A stretch of 64,000 bases of DNA. Origin: an uncultured Prevotella sp. (GTDB lineage Bacteria > Bacteroidota > Bacteroidia > Bacteroidales > Bacteroidaceae). The translations under genes and the position numbers were made by a program. Under the pieces are notes generated by a model that saw only the letters and a list, made by a program, of their open reading frames with translations, searched no databases and was not told the DNA's origin. How positions within the stretch are numbered: position 1 is the stretch's first letter; each line of letters begins with the position of its first letter. The DNA lies in contig CALUGA010000005.1 in assembly GCA_944320105.1 (NCBI GenBank), forward strand, positions 61,853-125,852. Reading direction: 5' to 3'. Shown piece by piece: positions 44,065 to 52,731 of the stretch.

Positions 44065-46080
44065 CTACCGCCCTTCCTCCATCACCTCGGTGCCGGCGGT
44101 GAGCCACACCTGCATACGGCCCGGGCCGCGGTGGCACCATGCGTAGTAGGGTATGAGGGTGGCCACGCGGGGCGTTGCCGTGAGCCTGCCGTCGGCGCCG
44201 GTGGCGAGAAGCGTGCCGGTGGCGGTGAGCTTCTTCACTCCCCCGGCCAGCGTGGGCGCGTCGGCGATGGTGAACTGCGGCTTCATGTCGAGGGCGAAGT
44301 GCATCACGTCAAACTGGTTGTCGGCCCACTCGGCGCAGTACACCAGCGGCCCGCGCTCCACGGCGCGCCGCCCCCGGTCGGCCTTCACGCGGCTGTCGGC
44401 CTTCACTGTGCGCGGCGCCATGTCGAGGTGCAGGCTCACCACGTCGCCCTTCTTCCACTCGCGGGTTATGGCCATGTAGCCTTTCGTAAGGCTGCCCCCA
44501 GTGCGCTTGCCGTTCACGGCCACCCAGTAGCCTTGGCGCGCCGTGTCGGCATACTCATACAGCGCGCCGGGCGTAACCTCGCCCCTTGCCCATCCGGGTA
44601 TGCGCACCATCATGGTGAAGGCTCCCACCTTGCTCGGCGTCACCTTTATCTCCACCTCGCCGCTCCACGGGTACTGCGTTTGCTGCTGCAGCGCTATGCC
44701 GTTGCCCTTGAGGCTCACTGTGGCCGTGCTCGCGGCAAAGAGGTTTACGTAGAGGCTGTCGCCCCTGGTGGCGTAAACGTAGCCCGGCACCGAGGGGATG
44801 AAGCGGCACAGGTTGCTGGGGCAGCAGGCGCAGCCGAACCACGCCTGGCGCTCCATGGAGCCGTCGTGGTTGAAGCCGTACTTGCCGTCGGCGGCCAGCG
44901 GGTTGGGGTAGAAGAACTTCCCGCCGTCGGCGGCCATGCCGCTGATGACTCCGTTGTAGAGCGTGCGCTCAAGGCAGTCTATGTACTTGGCGTCGCCGTG
45001 CAGCAGGAACATCCGCTGGTTGAGGTACACCATCGATATGGCGGCGCACGTTTCGTTGTAGGCGGTGAGGTTGGGCAGCTCGTAGTCTCGGCCGAAGGCT
45101 TCGCCCTCGTGGCGCGCGCCCACGCCCCCGGTGATGTACATCTTCCTTTCCACTATGTTGCGCCAGATGGCGTCTATGGCCTTGATGTATGCCGTGTCGC
45201 CCGTGAGCGCGGCCACGTCGGCCATGCCCGCGTACATGTAGCCCGCCCTTACGGCGTGGCCCACGGCCTCCTTCTGCTCGGTTACGGGGCGGTGGCTCTG
45301 GCTGTACTCGCGCTTCACCTTGGTCTTGCCTCGGTAGTCGAGGAAGAACTTGGCCTCGTCAAGGTATTTCCGTTCGCCCGTGAGCACGTAGAGGCGGGCC
45401 AGCGCCATCTCGGCTATCTGGTGGCCCGGCACCACGCAGGCCTGCCCCTTGGCCGGCCCTACCTCGCGCACCACGCAGTCGGCGTAGCGGCGGGCGATGT
45501 CGAGCAGCTTCGTTGAGCCGGTGGCTTGGTAGTGGGCGCAGGCCGCATCGACCATGTGGCCCAGGTTGTACAGCTCGTGGCTCAGCTCCTCTTCCTTTTC
45601 CCACCTGTGCTTGCCGCTCCACTTGTGGGGCTTGTCGGGGTTTATGGTGCGGGCGGTGTAGAGGTATCCGTCCTTCTCCTGCGCGGCGGCCACGATGTCG
45701 AGCACACTGTCTATGTAGGCTTCGAGCCGCTTGTCGGGGTATGTCTGCAGCACGTAGCTCGCGCCCTCTATGGTCTTGTATACGTCGGTGTCGTCGAATG
45801 GATAGCCCATGAACTTGCTCACGTCGTAGTTGGGCGAGGGGTGTGCGGCCTTGTCGAAGTTGGCGTAGCGGCCCTCGCTCTCGCACTTGCTGAGGGCCAG
45901 CGGAATCATCACGTCGCGCGCGGCCTTTATGCGCTGGCCCCAGAACGAGCCTTGCGATATCTTCACTGCCGTAAACGGCACCTGCGTTATGGGGTATCCG
46001 TGGCTGCCTTGCTGCTGCCCTGCCTCGGCCATGGTGGCCGTGAGCGTGGCCATGGCGAGGGCTATCATTGTTTTTCTCAT
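44065..46080 (-). CDS. Glycoside hydrolase family 127 (beta-L-arabinofuranosidase-like)
   Basis: A 671-aa secreted hydrolase: signal peptide MRKTMIALAMATLTATMAEA, then an alpha/alpha barrel (FMGYPFDDTDVYKTIEGASY, DGYLYTARTINPDKPHKW). The GH127 zinc/cysteine centre is present: Glu and Cys in AYNETCAAISMVY (residues ~342-346) and Cys417, Cys419, Cys420 in GCACCPSNLCR. In the Bifidobacterium enzyme one of these Cys is the nucleophile and Zn holds it. Acts on plant arabinan/arabinogalactan or hydroxyproline arabinosides. No SusCD or other GH gene adjoins it. Confidence 0.88.
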   Translation of the reverse strand: MRKTMIALAMATLTATMAEAGQQQGSHGYPITQVPFTAVKISQGSFWGQRIKAARDVMIPLALSKCESEGRYANFDKAAHPSPNYDVSKFMGYPFDDTDVYKTIEGASYVLQTYPDKRLEAYIDSVLDIVAAAQEKDGYLYTARTINPDKPHKWSGKHRWEKEEELSHELYNLGHMVDAACAHYQATGSTKLLDIARRYADCVVREVGPAKGQACVVPGHQIAEMALARLYVLTGERKYLDEAKFFLDYRGKTKVKREYSQSHRPVTEQKEAVGHAVRAGYMYAGMADVAALTGDTAYIKAIDAIWRNIVERKMYITGGVGARHEGEAFGRDYELPNLTAYNETCAAISMVYLNQRMFLLHGDAKYIDCLERTLYNGVISGMAADGGKFFYPNPLAADGKYGFNHDGSMERQAWFGCACCPSNLCRFIPSVPGYVYATRGDSLYVNLFAASTATVSLKGNGIALQQQTQYPWSGEVEIKVTPSKVGAFTMMVRIPGWARGEVTPGALYEYADTARQGYWVAVNGKRTGGSLTKGYMAITREWKKGDVVSLHLDMAPRTVKADSRVKADRGRRAVERGPLVYCAEWADNQFDVMHFALDMKPQFTIADAPTLAGGVKKLTATGTLLATGADGRLTATPRVATLIPYYAWCHRGPGRMQVWLTAGTEVMEEGR

Positions 46081-46263
46081 GTCGGTTGGTGGTTTTTAGT
46101 TGGGTTGCTTGGCTGTGGCCGCCCGGCGGGCGCGGGCCGTTGGGGCATGGCCGTGCCGACTGTAAAGTTACTAAAAATATGTGTTTGCCTCGCTCCCGCG
46201 CCTCCGCTTTTTAACATACGTTGCGCTTTCTTTGCTTGTCTTTGCGCCTCGGGCCTGCCCCCA

Positions 46264-46298
46264 AGCCTCTCTCCCCGCAGGGGGGAGCGGGGAGAGAA
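46264..46298. repeat. CTCTCCCC...GGGGAGAG hairpin motif
   Basis: CTCTCCCCGC / GCGGGGAGAG dyad just past the NUDIX stop. Closely related dyads lie at 46851-46872, 50088-50105 and 62881-62899, always at gene ends; it may terminate transcription. Confidence 0.6.
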
Positions 46299-46301
46299 CC
46301 G

Positions 46302-46823
46302 CTACTCCAACGATTTGAGGAAAAGTTGTATGGCCTGGCGTATGGAGCGCAGGCCGAAAAGCTCGGGGCGCAGCTCGCCTATGGGCAGCCAGAAGCACTC
46401 GGCAGCGTCGTCGGCGGCCACCGGCTCGGCTCCCTCGTCCACCTCGCAGCGGAAGAAGAGGTCGAGCGTATGGATGGTCATGCCCGAGTAGAGGTAGATG
46501 TTGGGCAGGCTGAACATATACTCCGTGCGGCTCACGCGCAGCCCCGTTTCCTCCATAATCTCGCGGGCCACGCCCTCCTCGGCCGTCTCCTCGTTGTCTA
46601 TGAAGCCTCCGGGCAGGTCGAGCGTGCCCTTGGCCGGCTCGTTGCCCCGCCGCTCCACGAGCAGTTCGCCACGGCTGTTCATTATGAAGGCGGCCGTGGC
46701 CGCGCTGGGGTTCTGGTAGTAAGTGAAGCCGCAGTCGGCACAGTGCTTGCTTTTCTCGTTGTTCTCGGCGAAACGCTTGCTGCCGCATACCGGGCAATAA
46801 GTGAATTTCTCTAATGGGTGCAT
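46302..46823 (-). CDS. NUDIX hydrolase with N-terminal zinc ribbon
   Basis: A 173-aa hydrolase of nucleoside-diphosphate-linked compounds. A four-Cys ribbon (YCPVCGSKRF ... KHCADCGFTY) precedes the Nudix box GGFIDNEETAEEGVAREIME ETGL at residues ~72-95. This pair resembles NudC-like and related zinc-ribbon Nudix proteins; the substrate cannot be fixed. It lies between dusB and GH127 on the minus strand, separated from dusB by GGGAGTTCT repeats. Confidence 0.87.
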   Translation of the reverse strand: MHPLEKFTYCPVCGSKRFAENNEKSKHCADCGFTYYQNPSAATAAFIMNSRGELLVERRGNEPAKGTLDLPGGFIDNEETAEEGVAREIMEETGLRVSRTEYMFSLPNIYLYSGMTIHTLDLFFRCEVDEGAEPVAADDAAECFWLPIGELRPELFGLRSIRQAIQLFLKSLE

Positions 46824-46873
46824 AGTTGGTGGTTGTTTTTTGTTGGGAAGCCCCTCTCCGGTGGGGAGAGGGC

Positions 46874-46965
46874 GGTGGGAGCTTTGGGAGTTCTGGGAGC
46901 TTTGGGAGTTTTGGGAGTTTTGGGAGTTCTGGGAGCTTTGGGAGTTCTGGGAGTTGTGGGAGGGC
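46874..46965. repeat. GGGAGTTCT/GGGAGCTTT short tandem repeats
   Basis: About nine 8-10-bp units (GGGAGCTTT, GGGAGTTCT, GGGAGTTTT) between dusB and the NUDIX gene. The same units recur at 47989-48040 and 50104-50140, so one spacer type borders three consecutive genes. Confidence 0.82.
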
Positions 46966-46971
46966 TGCGCC

Positions 46972-47982
46972 TTACTGCAGCCCTTTGTCGGCCTCGGCGG
47001 CCTTTGCCATGTCGGCGGCGCGCATCATCAGGGCCGTAAGCTCGTCGGCTGTCTCGGCCCTGAGCATGGCTATGCGCGTCTGCCGGAAGTCGGGTATGCC
47101 CTTGAACAGTGGCGTGGCGGCCAGGTGCCGGCGCGTGTGCAGTATGCCCCGGTACTCGTCTATGCGCTCCACGTTTATGCGCAGCTGCTCCAGCAGCACG
47201 CCCACCTTCTCGTCGGTGGTGAGGGGGCGGCCTCCGCCGGGGCCGAGGTCGAGTAGGTTGCGCATCTCGCGGAATATCCATGGGCGGCCAAAGGTGGCCC
47301 TGCCCACCATCACCGCGTCCACCCCGTAGCGGCTGAAAGCCTGTTCGGCCTGCTCAGCCGAGGTTATGTCGCCGTTGCCGATGATGGGAATCTTGATGCG
47401 CTGGTTGCGCTTCACGGCTGCTATTGGCTCCCAGTCGGCCTCGCCCGTGTACATCTGCGCCCTCGTGCGGCCATGAATGGTGAGCGCGCTTATGCCGCAG
47501 TCCTGCAGTTGCTCGGCCAGTTCCTCTATCACGATGTGCTGCGCGTCCCAGCCCAGGCGCGTTTTCACCGTTACGGGCAGCCTGACGGCCTTCACCACCT
47601 CGCGCGTTATCTGTAGCATCAGCGGTATGTTCTGCAGCAGGCCTGCGCCTGCGCCCTTGGCCGCCACCTTCTTCACCGGGCAGCCAAAGTTGAGGTCGAT
47701 CACGTCGGGGCGCGCCTGCTCCACTATGCGGGCAGCCTCCACCATGGCCTCCACCGAGCGGCCGTAGATCTGTATGCCCACGGGCCTCTCGTCGTCGCTG
47801 ATGGCAAGCTTGCGCTCAGTGGCCTTCACCGAGCGCACCAGTGCCTCGGCGCTCACGAACTCTGTGTACACCATCGATGCCCCGAACCGCTTGCACAGCA
47901 GCCGGAAGCCAATGTCGGTGACGTCTTCCATCGGGGCGAGCAGCACCGGGCGCTGCCCCAGGTCTATGTTAGCTATCTTCAT
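46972..47982 (-). CDS. dusB: tRNA-dihydrouridine synthase
   Basis: A 336-aa FMN enzyme reducing uridine in the tRNA D loop. FMN site LLAPMEDVTDIGFRLLCKRF; catalytic Cys in VIDLNFGCPVKKVAAKGAGA; RTRAQMYTGEADWEPI and IPIIGNGDITSAEQA complete the barrel. The Dus family is certain; the DusB subtype rests on length and on the usual Bacteroidetes annotation. Flanked on both sides by GGGAGTTTT repeats. Confidence 0.92.
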   Translation of the reverse strand: MKIANIDLGQRPVLLAPMEDVTDIGFRLLCKRFGASMVYTEFVSAEALVRSVKATERKLAISDDERPVGIQIYGRSVEAMVEAARIVEQARPDVIDLNFGCPVKKVAAKGAGAGLLQNIPLMLQITREVVKAVRLPVTVKTRLGWDAQHIVIEELAEQLQDCGISALTIHGRTRAQMYTGEADWEPIAAVKRNQRIKIPIIGNGDITSAEQAEQAFSRYGVDAVMVGRATFGRPWIFREMRNLLDLGPGGGRPLTTDEKVGVLLEQLRINVERIDEYRGILHTRRHLAATPLFKGIPDFRQTRIAMLRAETADELTALMMRAADMAKAAEADKGLQ

Positions 47983-47988
47983 AATTTC

Positions 47989-48049
47989 TTTGAGCTTTGG
48001 GAGCTTTGGGAGTTTTGGGAGTTATGGGAGCACTGAGAGTACTGGGAAT
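47989..48049. repeat. GGGAG-type repeats upstream of dusB
   Basis: Six units TTTGGGAGC / TTTGGGAGT / TATGGGAGC running into AGTACTGGGAATATGCGAGC. The 27-bp stretch 48038-48064 is repeated exactly at 50133-50159. Confidence 0.8.
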
Positions 48050-48320
48050 ATGCGAGCCACGCCCTGCCACGTGTGAGTGCGCAGCCAACTTTTAATTCTT
48101 AACTTTTAACTTTTAACTTCCACCACGCCCTGCCACGTGTGAGTGCGCAGCCAACTTTTAATTCTTAACTTTTAACTTTTAACTTCCACCACGCTCTGCC
48201 ACGTGTGAGTGCGCAGCCAACTTTTAATTCTTAACTTTTAACTTTTAACTTCCACCACGCCCTGCCACGTGTGAGTGCGCAGCCAATTCTTCATTCTTCA
48301 TTCTTAACTCTTAACTCATC
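48050..48320. repeat. 66-bp tandem repeat, four copies, overlapping the dprA 3' end
   Basis: GCCCTGCCACGTGTGAGTGC begins at 48061, 48127, 48193 (one mismatch) and 48259, an exact 66-bp step. Each unit has a GC-rich half ending GCGCAGCC and an AT-rich half TTTTAATTCTTAACTTTTAA. The last copy degenerates into ATTCTTCATTCTTAACTC, which provides the end of dprA (stop at 48311). No gene within. Confidence 0.92.
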
Positions 48321-49438
48321 AAGTGGTACGTTCCGCCGGCCAGGGGCCTTACAACGCCCTTCATCTCCAGGGAGAAGAGCAGGGCGGTTAGGCGGGCCAC
48401 GGGCAGTCCGGTCCTCACGGCAATGATGTTGAGCTGCAGGTCGTTGGTGTTGGCGAGGAGGTCGGTTACGAGCCGCTCGTCGGCCGAAAGCTCCGGGAAG
48501 AGCTGCCGCTCAATCCCCTCGCGTCGTGCTCGGCAGGCCAGGGCCTCGTCGCGCCAGCCGAGCGCGTCCACGAGGTCGGAGGCCGACGTTATCAGTGCCG
48601 CCCCGTTGTCGCGAATCAGTCGGTTGCATCCCTCCGAGTAAGGCGCGCCCACCGCCCCCGGGAAAGCCAGCACGTCGCGGTTGTAGCTTCGCGCTATGGC
48701 GGCGGTGATCAGTCCGCCGCCCTTTGCCGCGCTCTCCACGAGCACTGTTGCGTCGGCCAGGCCAGCCACGATGCGGTTGCGCCTCACGAAGTTGGGCTTG
48801 TCGGCGTTCGTTCCGCTCATGAACTCGGTGAGCAGTCCGCCCTGGCGGAGCATGCCGAGGGCCGTGTCGCGGTGCGCCGGCGGATAGATGCGGTCGAGCC
48901 CGTGGGCCAGCACGGCCACGGTGTCGAAGCCCTGGGCCAGTGCCTCGCGGTGAGCGCAGATGTCGATGCCGTAGGCCAGTCCGCTCACCACGAGCACCCC
49001 GGGGCACAGCTCCTTCAGCCCGGCCATGAGGCGGCTCACGAGGTCGTGGCCGTAGGGTGTGGCGTGGCGCGTTCCCACCACGCTTATCACCCTGAGGCGG
49101 TTGAGTTCCGCCGCGCCTTTGTAGTAGAGCGCGATGGGCGCGTCGGTGCATTCGGTGAGCCGTTGTGGGTAACGCGGGTCGGCAGGCGTGAGCACACTGA
49201 TGCCGTGGCGCGTGGCAAACTCCATCTCGGCCTCGGCCCGGCGCAGCGGCTCGTCCCAGTGGGCCAGGGCCTTGGCGAGCCTTGGCGGGCAGTCGTCCAC
49301 GGCGTCGCGGATGTCGGCGCGGTGCTCGTAGATGGCCCTTGCGCTGCCCAGTGCGCGGTAGAGTGCCAGCGCCGTGGCGAAGTTGAAGTTGCTTATGCGC
49401 GTGAGCGCCATGGCATATAAAGCCTCGTTGCAGTCCAT
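48311..49438 (-). CDS. dprA: DNA-processing protein DprA
   Basis: A 375-aa protein that loads RecA on incoming single-stranded DNA in transformation. The Rossmann domain has RVISVVGTRHATPYGHDLVS, VVSGLAYGIDICAHREALAQ, AHGLDRIYPPAHRDTA and LVESAAKGGGLITAAIARSY. N- and C-terminal winged-helix/SAM-type parts flank it. ATG 49438 (MDCNEALYAMALTRISNFNF) is the family start; the frame to 49621 crosses a MITE-like element that ends 7 bp before the ATG. Its promoter or leader must therefore come from, or through, that element. Confidence 0.92.
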   Translation of the reverse strand: MDCNEALYAMALTRISNFNFATALALYRALGSARAIYEHRADIRDAVDDCPPRLAKALAHWDEPLRRAEAEMEFATRHGISVLTPADPRYPQRLTECTDAPIALYYKGAAELNRLRVISVVGTRHATPYGHDLVSRLMAGLKELCPGVLVVSGLAYGIDICAHREALAQGFDTVAVLAHGLDRIYPPAHRDTALGMLRQGGLLTEFMSGTNADKPNFVRRNRIVAGLADATVLVESAAKGGGLITAAIARSYNRDVLAFPGAVGAPYSEGCNRLIRDNGAALITSASDLVDALGWRDEALACRARREGIERQLFPELSADERLVTDLLANTNDLQLNIIAVRTGLPVARLTALLFSLEMKGVVRPLAGGTYHLMS

Positions 49439-49445
49439 TGGCTTA

Positions 49446-49639
49446 AGGGATGTTCTATAAATTATGATTTTATCGCAAAGGAATGAACATTCTTCATGTT
49501 TCGGCCGCTTCTTTGATTTTATCGGTGTCATCTTGCCAAGTTTCATCGGTCGTATAGCCCGCAATACTCCCTCTTCAACTTGCAATCTGGCACTCGCTAA
49601 AATAAAGAATCGCCTCGACATAATTTATAGAACATCCCT
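49446..49639. mobile_element. 194-bp MITE-like element between thioesterase and dprA
   Basis: Perfect 21-bp terminal inverted repeats starting AGGGATGTTCTATAAATTAT at 49446-49466 and inverted at 49619-49639. The interior is AT-rich compared with its neighbours and has partial dyads (ATTTTATCGCAAAG against CTAAAAT). No ORF of note. Its right end supplies part of the thioesterase TAG stop and its left end is 7 bp from the dprA ATG. Confidence 0.85.
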
Positions 49640-50036
49640 AAATATATTTTGCCAGTGCGCGGTCGTAGTCAGGGCTGTTGGCCAGTCGGCCGTTTACGAG
49701 GCACACCACCTCCACGGTGCTCTTGAAGCACAGCTTGCCGTCAGCGGCGCGGTAGATGTCCTGTTGGAACACGTAGCGCAGGCCCTGCTTGCTGAGGGCC
49801 AGGCGCGAGAAGAACTCGTCGTCGCAGCGCAGCGGCGTCTTGTACTGCAGGTTCATGCGCGCCACCACGGCGTCGGTGCCTTGCCGGTGCATCTCGGCGA
49901 AGCTCAGCCCGCACTGTCGCAGGAAGAGGTGGCGCGTGTGCTCGGTGTAGTGCAGGTAGTTGGCGTTGTTCACGATGCCCTCTATGTCGCACTCATAGTC
50001 GCGCACCTGCATCTTGGTTTCAAAGATATAGTTCAT
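49638..50036 (-). CDS. Acyl-CoA thioesterase (YbgC/FadM-like hotdog fold)
   Basis: A 132-aa hotdog-fold thioesterase. The active-site segment is YECDIEGIVNNANYLHYTEH with the catalytic Asp, followed by LQYKTPLRCDDEFFSRLALS and CFKSTVEVVCLVNGRLA. ATG 50036 is chosen; the frame to 50165 crosses spacer repeats. The stop TAG (49640-49638) uses two bases of the adjacent MITE-like element, so the original C-terminus may have been slightly different. Same strand as dprA. Confidence 0.88.
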   Translation of the reverse strand: MNYIFETKMQVRDYECDIEGIVNNANYLHYTEHTRHLFLRQCGLSFAEMHRQGTDAVVARMNLQYKTPLRCDDEFFSRLALSKQGLRYVFQQDIYRAADGKLCFKSTVEVVCLVNGRLANSPDYDRALAKYI

Positions 50037-50199
50037 TGTTTTTTCTTTTTTGTGGGTGATGGGGGTTATGGGAAGCCCCACCCCAACCCTCCCCGGTGGG
50101 GAGGGAGTACTGAGAGCTTTGGGAGTACTGTGAGTACTGGGAATATGCGAGCCACGCCCAGCCAAGGTGCATATTTTTTTAATTTTTAATTTTTAATTT
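50037..50199. repeat. Composite spacer: CCTCCCC hairpin, GGGAG repeat, TTTTTAA repeat
   Basis: From left: CCCTCCCCGGTGGGGAGGG hairpin (50088-50105), AGTACTGAGAGCTTTGGGAG repeats, the 27-bp block shared with 48038-48064, then four TTTTTAATT units reaching the DUF2851 stop. These are the same modules seen around dprA. Confidence 0.82.
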
Positions 50200-51510
50200 T
50201 TAATTCTTCACTTTCTTCCCTCTTTTTAGGTACTCGTAGCCGAAGCGGCAGCGCAGGCAGTCGCGGCGGTCGCAGTAAGCGAGCTTGAGCTGTAGGAGGG
50301 CCTGGCTGTCGCCGGCAGTCCTGGCCTTCAGTCCGCATTCGCCCCATGTCCGTATGATGGAGTTGGTTTCGGGCTTCAGGCTGTCGAGCAGTTCGAATGC
50401 CCTTTCGCAGAGCGACTCGTCCATGGTGTGGCGGCCGTAGGCGAAGAGCATGGGTATTGCGGTGTTGATGGCCAGCAGGTTGAGCGACTGCCCCGACAGG
50501 CGCTTTGGGTTCCGCGCGCTCTCCGAGCCGAACGTGTAGTGCGTTTCCCAGTATGCCGACACGTGGGTGGCCAGCAGTTGCCTCACGTCGTCGATGCTGC
50601 GGCATTCGAGCAGCAGGCTCAGCCCGGTGCGGCCCTCGTGGTACAGTGTGGCCATCTGCGCTATGCGTATGTGGGGGAAGTTCTGCGGCCTGAGGCGCAG
50701 GAAGCGCCACAGCTTGCAGTCGATGGGGCTTAGGCCGAACTTGCGCGCCAGGTAGGCATACTCGGCGCGCAGCCGTTGCAGGTAGCCGTCGGCGGCGGCC
50801 TCGGTGCGGTGTCGGGGGCTTATGGCCTCGTCTTGCAGCAGCCCCGCCTGCCCCATGAACAGTGCCTCTACCTGGAAGGGGTCGTCGCGGTGGTGGGCGG
50901 CTGCCCCGAGCGGCACGTTCATGGCCCACGCCTCGAAGGCGTCGCCGTTGATGCCGAAGCCGAAGTTGCGTGCCAGCGTGGCGAAGTAAGCCTCCTCCCA
51001 CGCCCCGGCCTTCATTCCGGCCCTGCGGCTTATGGCCTCGGTCTTTTGCTCCAGCCGTTCGGCCTGCAGCGCGGCCAGCCACGATGTCACCGTCATTGGC
51101 GGCAGCGAGGGTATTATGCGGTAGCACGGCGGGTAGGTGTCGGTGGCCAGCAGCTCGCTGTAGTTGCGGGCCACGTATGCCGGTACGGCAAGCACCATTT
51201 GCGGCACCAGTCGGCCGTGGCTGTCGGCGGCCTGTGCATCGGCGTTGCCCACCACGTGCAGCACCACGCTGTTGTAGGCGGCGTCGCGGTCGTGGCCGTG
51301 GGCGTTCCAGTCGGAAGCCCTGTCGTGGATTTCCACGTTGCCCACCCACAGCGTGCCGCCTAACTTCACCTTGGCGTTGAAGAAGTCGGGCCCGGCGTTG
51401 GTGTTGTGCAGCCCGGGGTCGATAACCTCCACCTCGCGCCCGTCGGTTGTCGATAGCCCCGCGCTGTCGTACAGGCGGTGCTTCCATACGTAGTGCAGCA
51501 GTTTCTCCAT
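50200..51510 (-). CDS. DUF2851 family protein
   Basis: A 436-aa cytoplasmic protein. MEKLLHYVWKHRLYDSAGLS, VEVIDPGLHNTNAGPDFFNA, WVGNVEIHDRASDWNAHGHD and the end CDRRDCLRCRFGYEYLKRG (with a Cys cluster) are characteristic of DUF2851 in Bacteroidetes. Function is unknown; the N-terminal acidic motifs (GPDFFNAK, VEIH) recall PD-(D/E)XK nucleases, which is inference. ATG 51510; promoter TATCTTTG at 51546-51539. The last residues (KKVKN) are encoded by the adjoining AT-rich spacer. Confidence 0.83.
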   Translation of the reverse strand: MEKLLHYVWKHRLYDSAGLSTTDGREVEVIDPGLHNTNAGPDFFNAKVKLGGTLWVGNVEIHDRASDWNAHGHDRDAAYNSVVLHVVGNADAQAADSHGRLVPQMVLAVPAYVARNYSELLATDTYPPCYRIIPSLPPMTVTSWLAALQAERLEQKTEAISRRAGMKAGAWEEAYFATLARNFGFGINGDAFEAWAMNVPLGAAAHHRDDPFQVEALFMGQAGLLQDEAISPRHRTEAAADGYLQRLRAEYAYLARKFGLSPIDCKLWRFLRLRPQNFPHIRIAQMATLYHEGRTGLSLLLECRSIDDVRQLLATHVSAYWETHYTFGSESARNPKRLSGQSLNLLAINTAIPMLFAYGRHTMDESLCERAFELLDSLKPETNSIIRTWGECGLKARTAGDSQALLQLKLAYCDRRDCLRCRFGYEYLKRGKKVKN

Positions 51511-51538
51511 GCCATTGGGCTTTAAGCTAACCCAGGTG

Positions 51539-51569
51539 CAAAGATAGCGAATATTCTGCTGCAAGGCAA
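51539..51569 (-). promoter_or_regulatory. Promoter of the DUF2851 gene
   Basis: On the minus strand TTG (51569-51567), 20 bases, TATCTTTG (51546-51539), 29 bp before the ATG. Likely start of the DUF2851 - thioesterase - dprA transcript. Confidence 0.72.
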
Positions 51570-51649
51570 GAAATGCCGTGTGTTTTTAGGCAGGCGGCCC
51601 GGCGAGGGATGTTTTGTAACTATTTGTTACCTCGTCCATGCCTCTGCTC

Positions 51650-51805
51650 CAACTGCCTGATGGTCAGCGGGTTGGGTGCTGCTGCCGTTTTGCATTGCCG
51701 AACGGCCTGTTCCGGCCTGCCAAACGGCCCGTTTTGCGGTGCCGAACGGCCTGTATTGCAATGCCGAACGGCCGGCATGGCCTTGCGGCGGGCGCTTTGT
51801 AAAGA
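51650..51805. repeat. 22-bp-unit repeat cluster at 51.7 kb
   Basis: CTGATGGTCAGCGGGTTGGG, then GCCGTTTTGCATTGCC, GAACGGCCTGTTCCGGCCTG, CAAACGGCCCGTTTTGCGGT, GAACGGCCTGTATTGCAATG, GAACGGCCGGCATGGCC, each 22 bp apart. Located between divergent DUF2851 and dapB; the rest of 51570-51913 holds no supported gene. Confidence 0.82.
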
Positions 51806-51913
51806 TTGTTCAGCACCCCGGGGCAGACCCTCCCCTTGCTCCCCGGTGGCGGCCTTGCGGCTCGCCGCCTCATTTTTTTGGCCACAAAGCGGCGCAGTAT
51901 GGCCAAAAATGGC

Positions 51914-51921
51914 TATCTTTG
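51914..51921 (+). promoter_or_regulatory. -7 box of dapB
   Basis: TATCTTTG, exact match, 22 bp upstream of the dapB ATG. The -33 element is unclear. Confidence 0.65.
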
Positions 51922-51943
51922 CAACGTTTAATATTATAGGATT

Positions 51944-52699
51944 ATGAAAATAGCATTGATCGGCTACGGCAAGATGGGCAAGATGATAGAGCAGATAGCC
52001 CTTGGCCGCGGCCATGAAATCGTAAGCATCATCGACGTGGACAACCAGCAGGACTTCGACTCGCCGGAGTTCGCCTCGGCCGACGTGGCCATAGAATTCA
52101 CCAACCCCACCGCCGCCTACGGCAACTACCTCAAGGCCTTCAGCAAGGGGGTGAAGGTGGTGAGCGGCTCCACGGGCTGGCTGGCCGACCACAAGGCCGA
52201 CGTGGAGCGGATGTGCCGCGAGGAGGGCAAGACGCTCTTCTGGGCCTCCAACTTCTCGGTGGGCGTGGCCATCTTCGCCGCCGTCAACCGCTACCTGGCA
52301 CGCATCATGGACCGCTTCCCCGAGTATGACGTGCGCATGGAGGAAACCCACCACGTTCACAAGCTCGACTGGCCCAGCGGCACGGCCATAACCCTGGCCG
52401 AGGGCATAGTGGACAGCCTGGGCCGCAAGGACAGCTGGGCCAAGGGTACGCTCACCAAGCCCGACGGAACAGTGGAGGGCAGCGCCGAGTGCGCCCCAGG
52501 CGAGCTGCGCATCGATGCCGTGAGGCGCGGCGAGGTGCCGGGCATACACACCGTGGAGTACGACTCCGAGGCCGACTGCATCACCATAACCCACAGCGCC
52601 CACTCGCGCAAGGGCTTCGCCCTCGGGGCGGTGCTCGCCGCCGAGTACACCCAGGGCCACAGCGGGCTGCTTACCATCGGCGATATGTTCAAGTTCTGA
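51944..52699 (+). CDS. dapB: 4-hydroxy-tetrahydrodipicolinate reductase
   Basis: A 251-aa NAD(P)H enzyme of the lysine/diaminopimelate pathway. Dinucleotide site MKIALIGYGKMGKMIEQIAL; VAIEFTNPTA; SGSTGW; the catalytic EETHHVHKLDWPSGTAITLA with His-His and Lys. The C-terminus THSAHSRKGFALGAVLAAEY is typical. Followed 32 bp later by lepB; DapB feeds peptidoglycan precursors, lepB acts in export, so the link is positional. Confidence 0.95.
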   Translation: MKIALIGYGKMGKMIEQIALGRGHEIVSIIDVDNQQDFDSPEFASADVAIEFTNPTAAYGNYLKAFSKGVKVVSGSTGWLADHKADVERMCREEGKTLFWASNFSVGVAIFAAVNRYLARIMDRFPEYDVRMEETHHVHKLDWPSGTAITLAEGIVDSLGRKDSWAKGTLTKPDGTVEGSAECAPGELRIDAVRRGEVPGIHTVEYDSEADCITITHSAHSRKGFALGAVLAAEYTQGHSGLLTIGDMFKF

Positions 52700-52731
52700 C
52701 ACCAAGCCCTCCTACCTAAAAACCAACCGAT

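Noticed and set aside
49439-49621. N-terminal extension of DprA by 61 residues
   Set aside because: It lies entirely in the MITE-like element and lacks similarity to DprA; the usual start MDCNEAL is at 49438.
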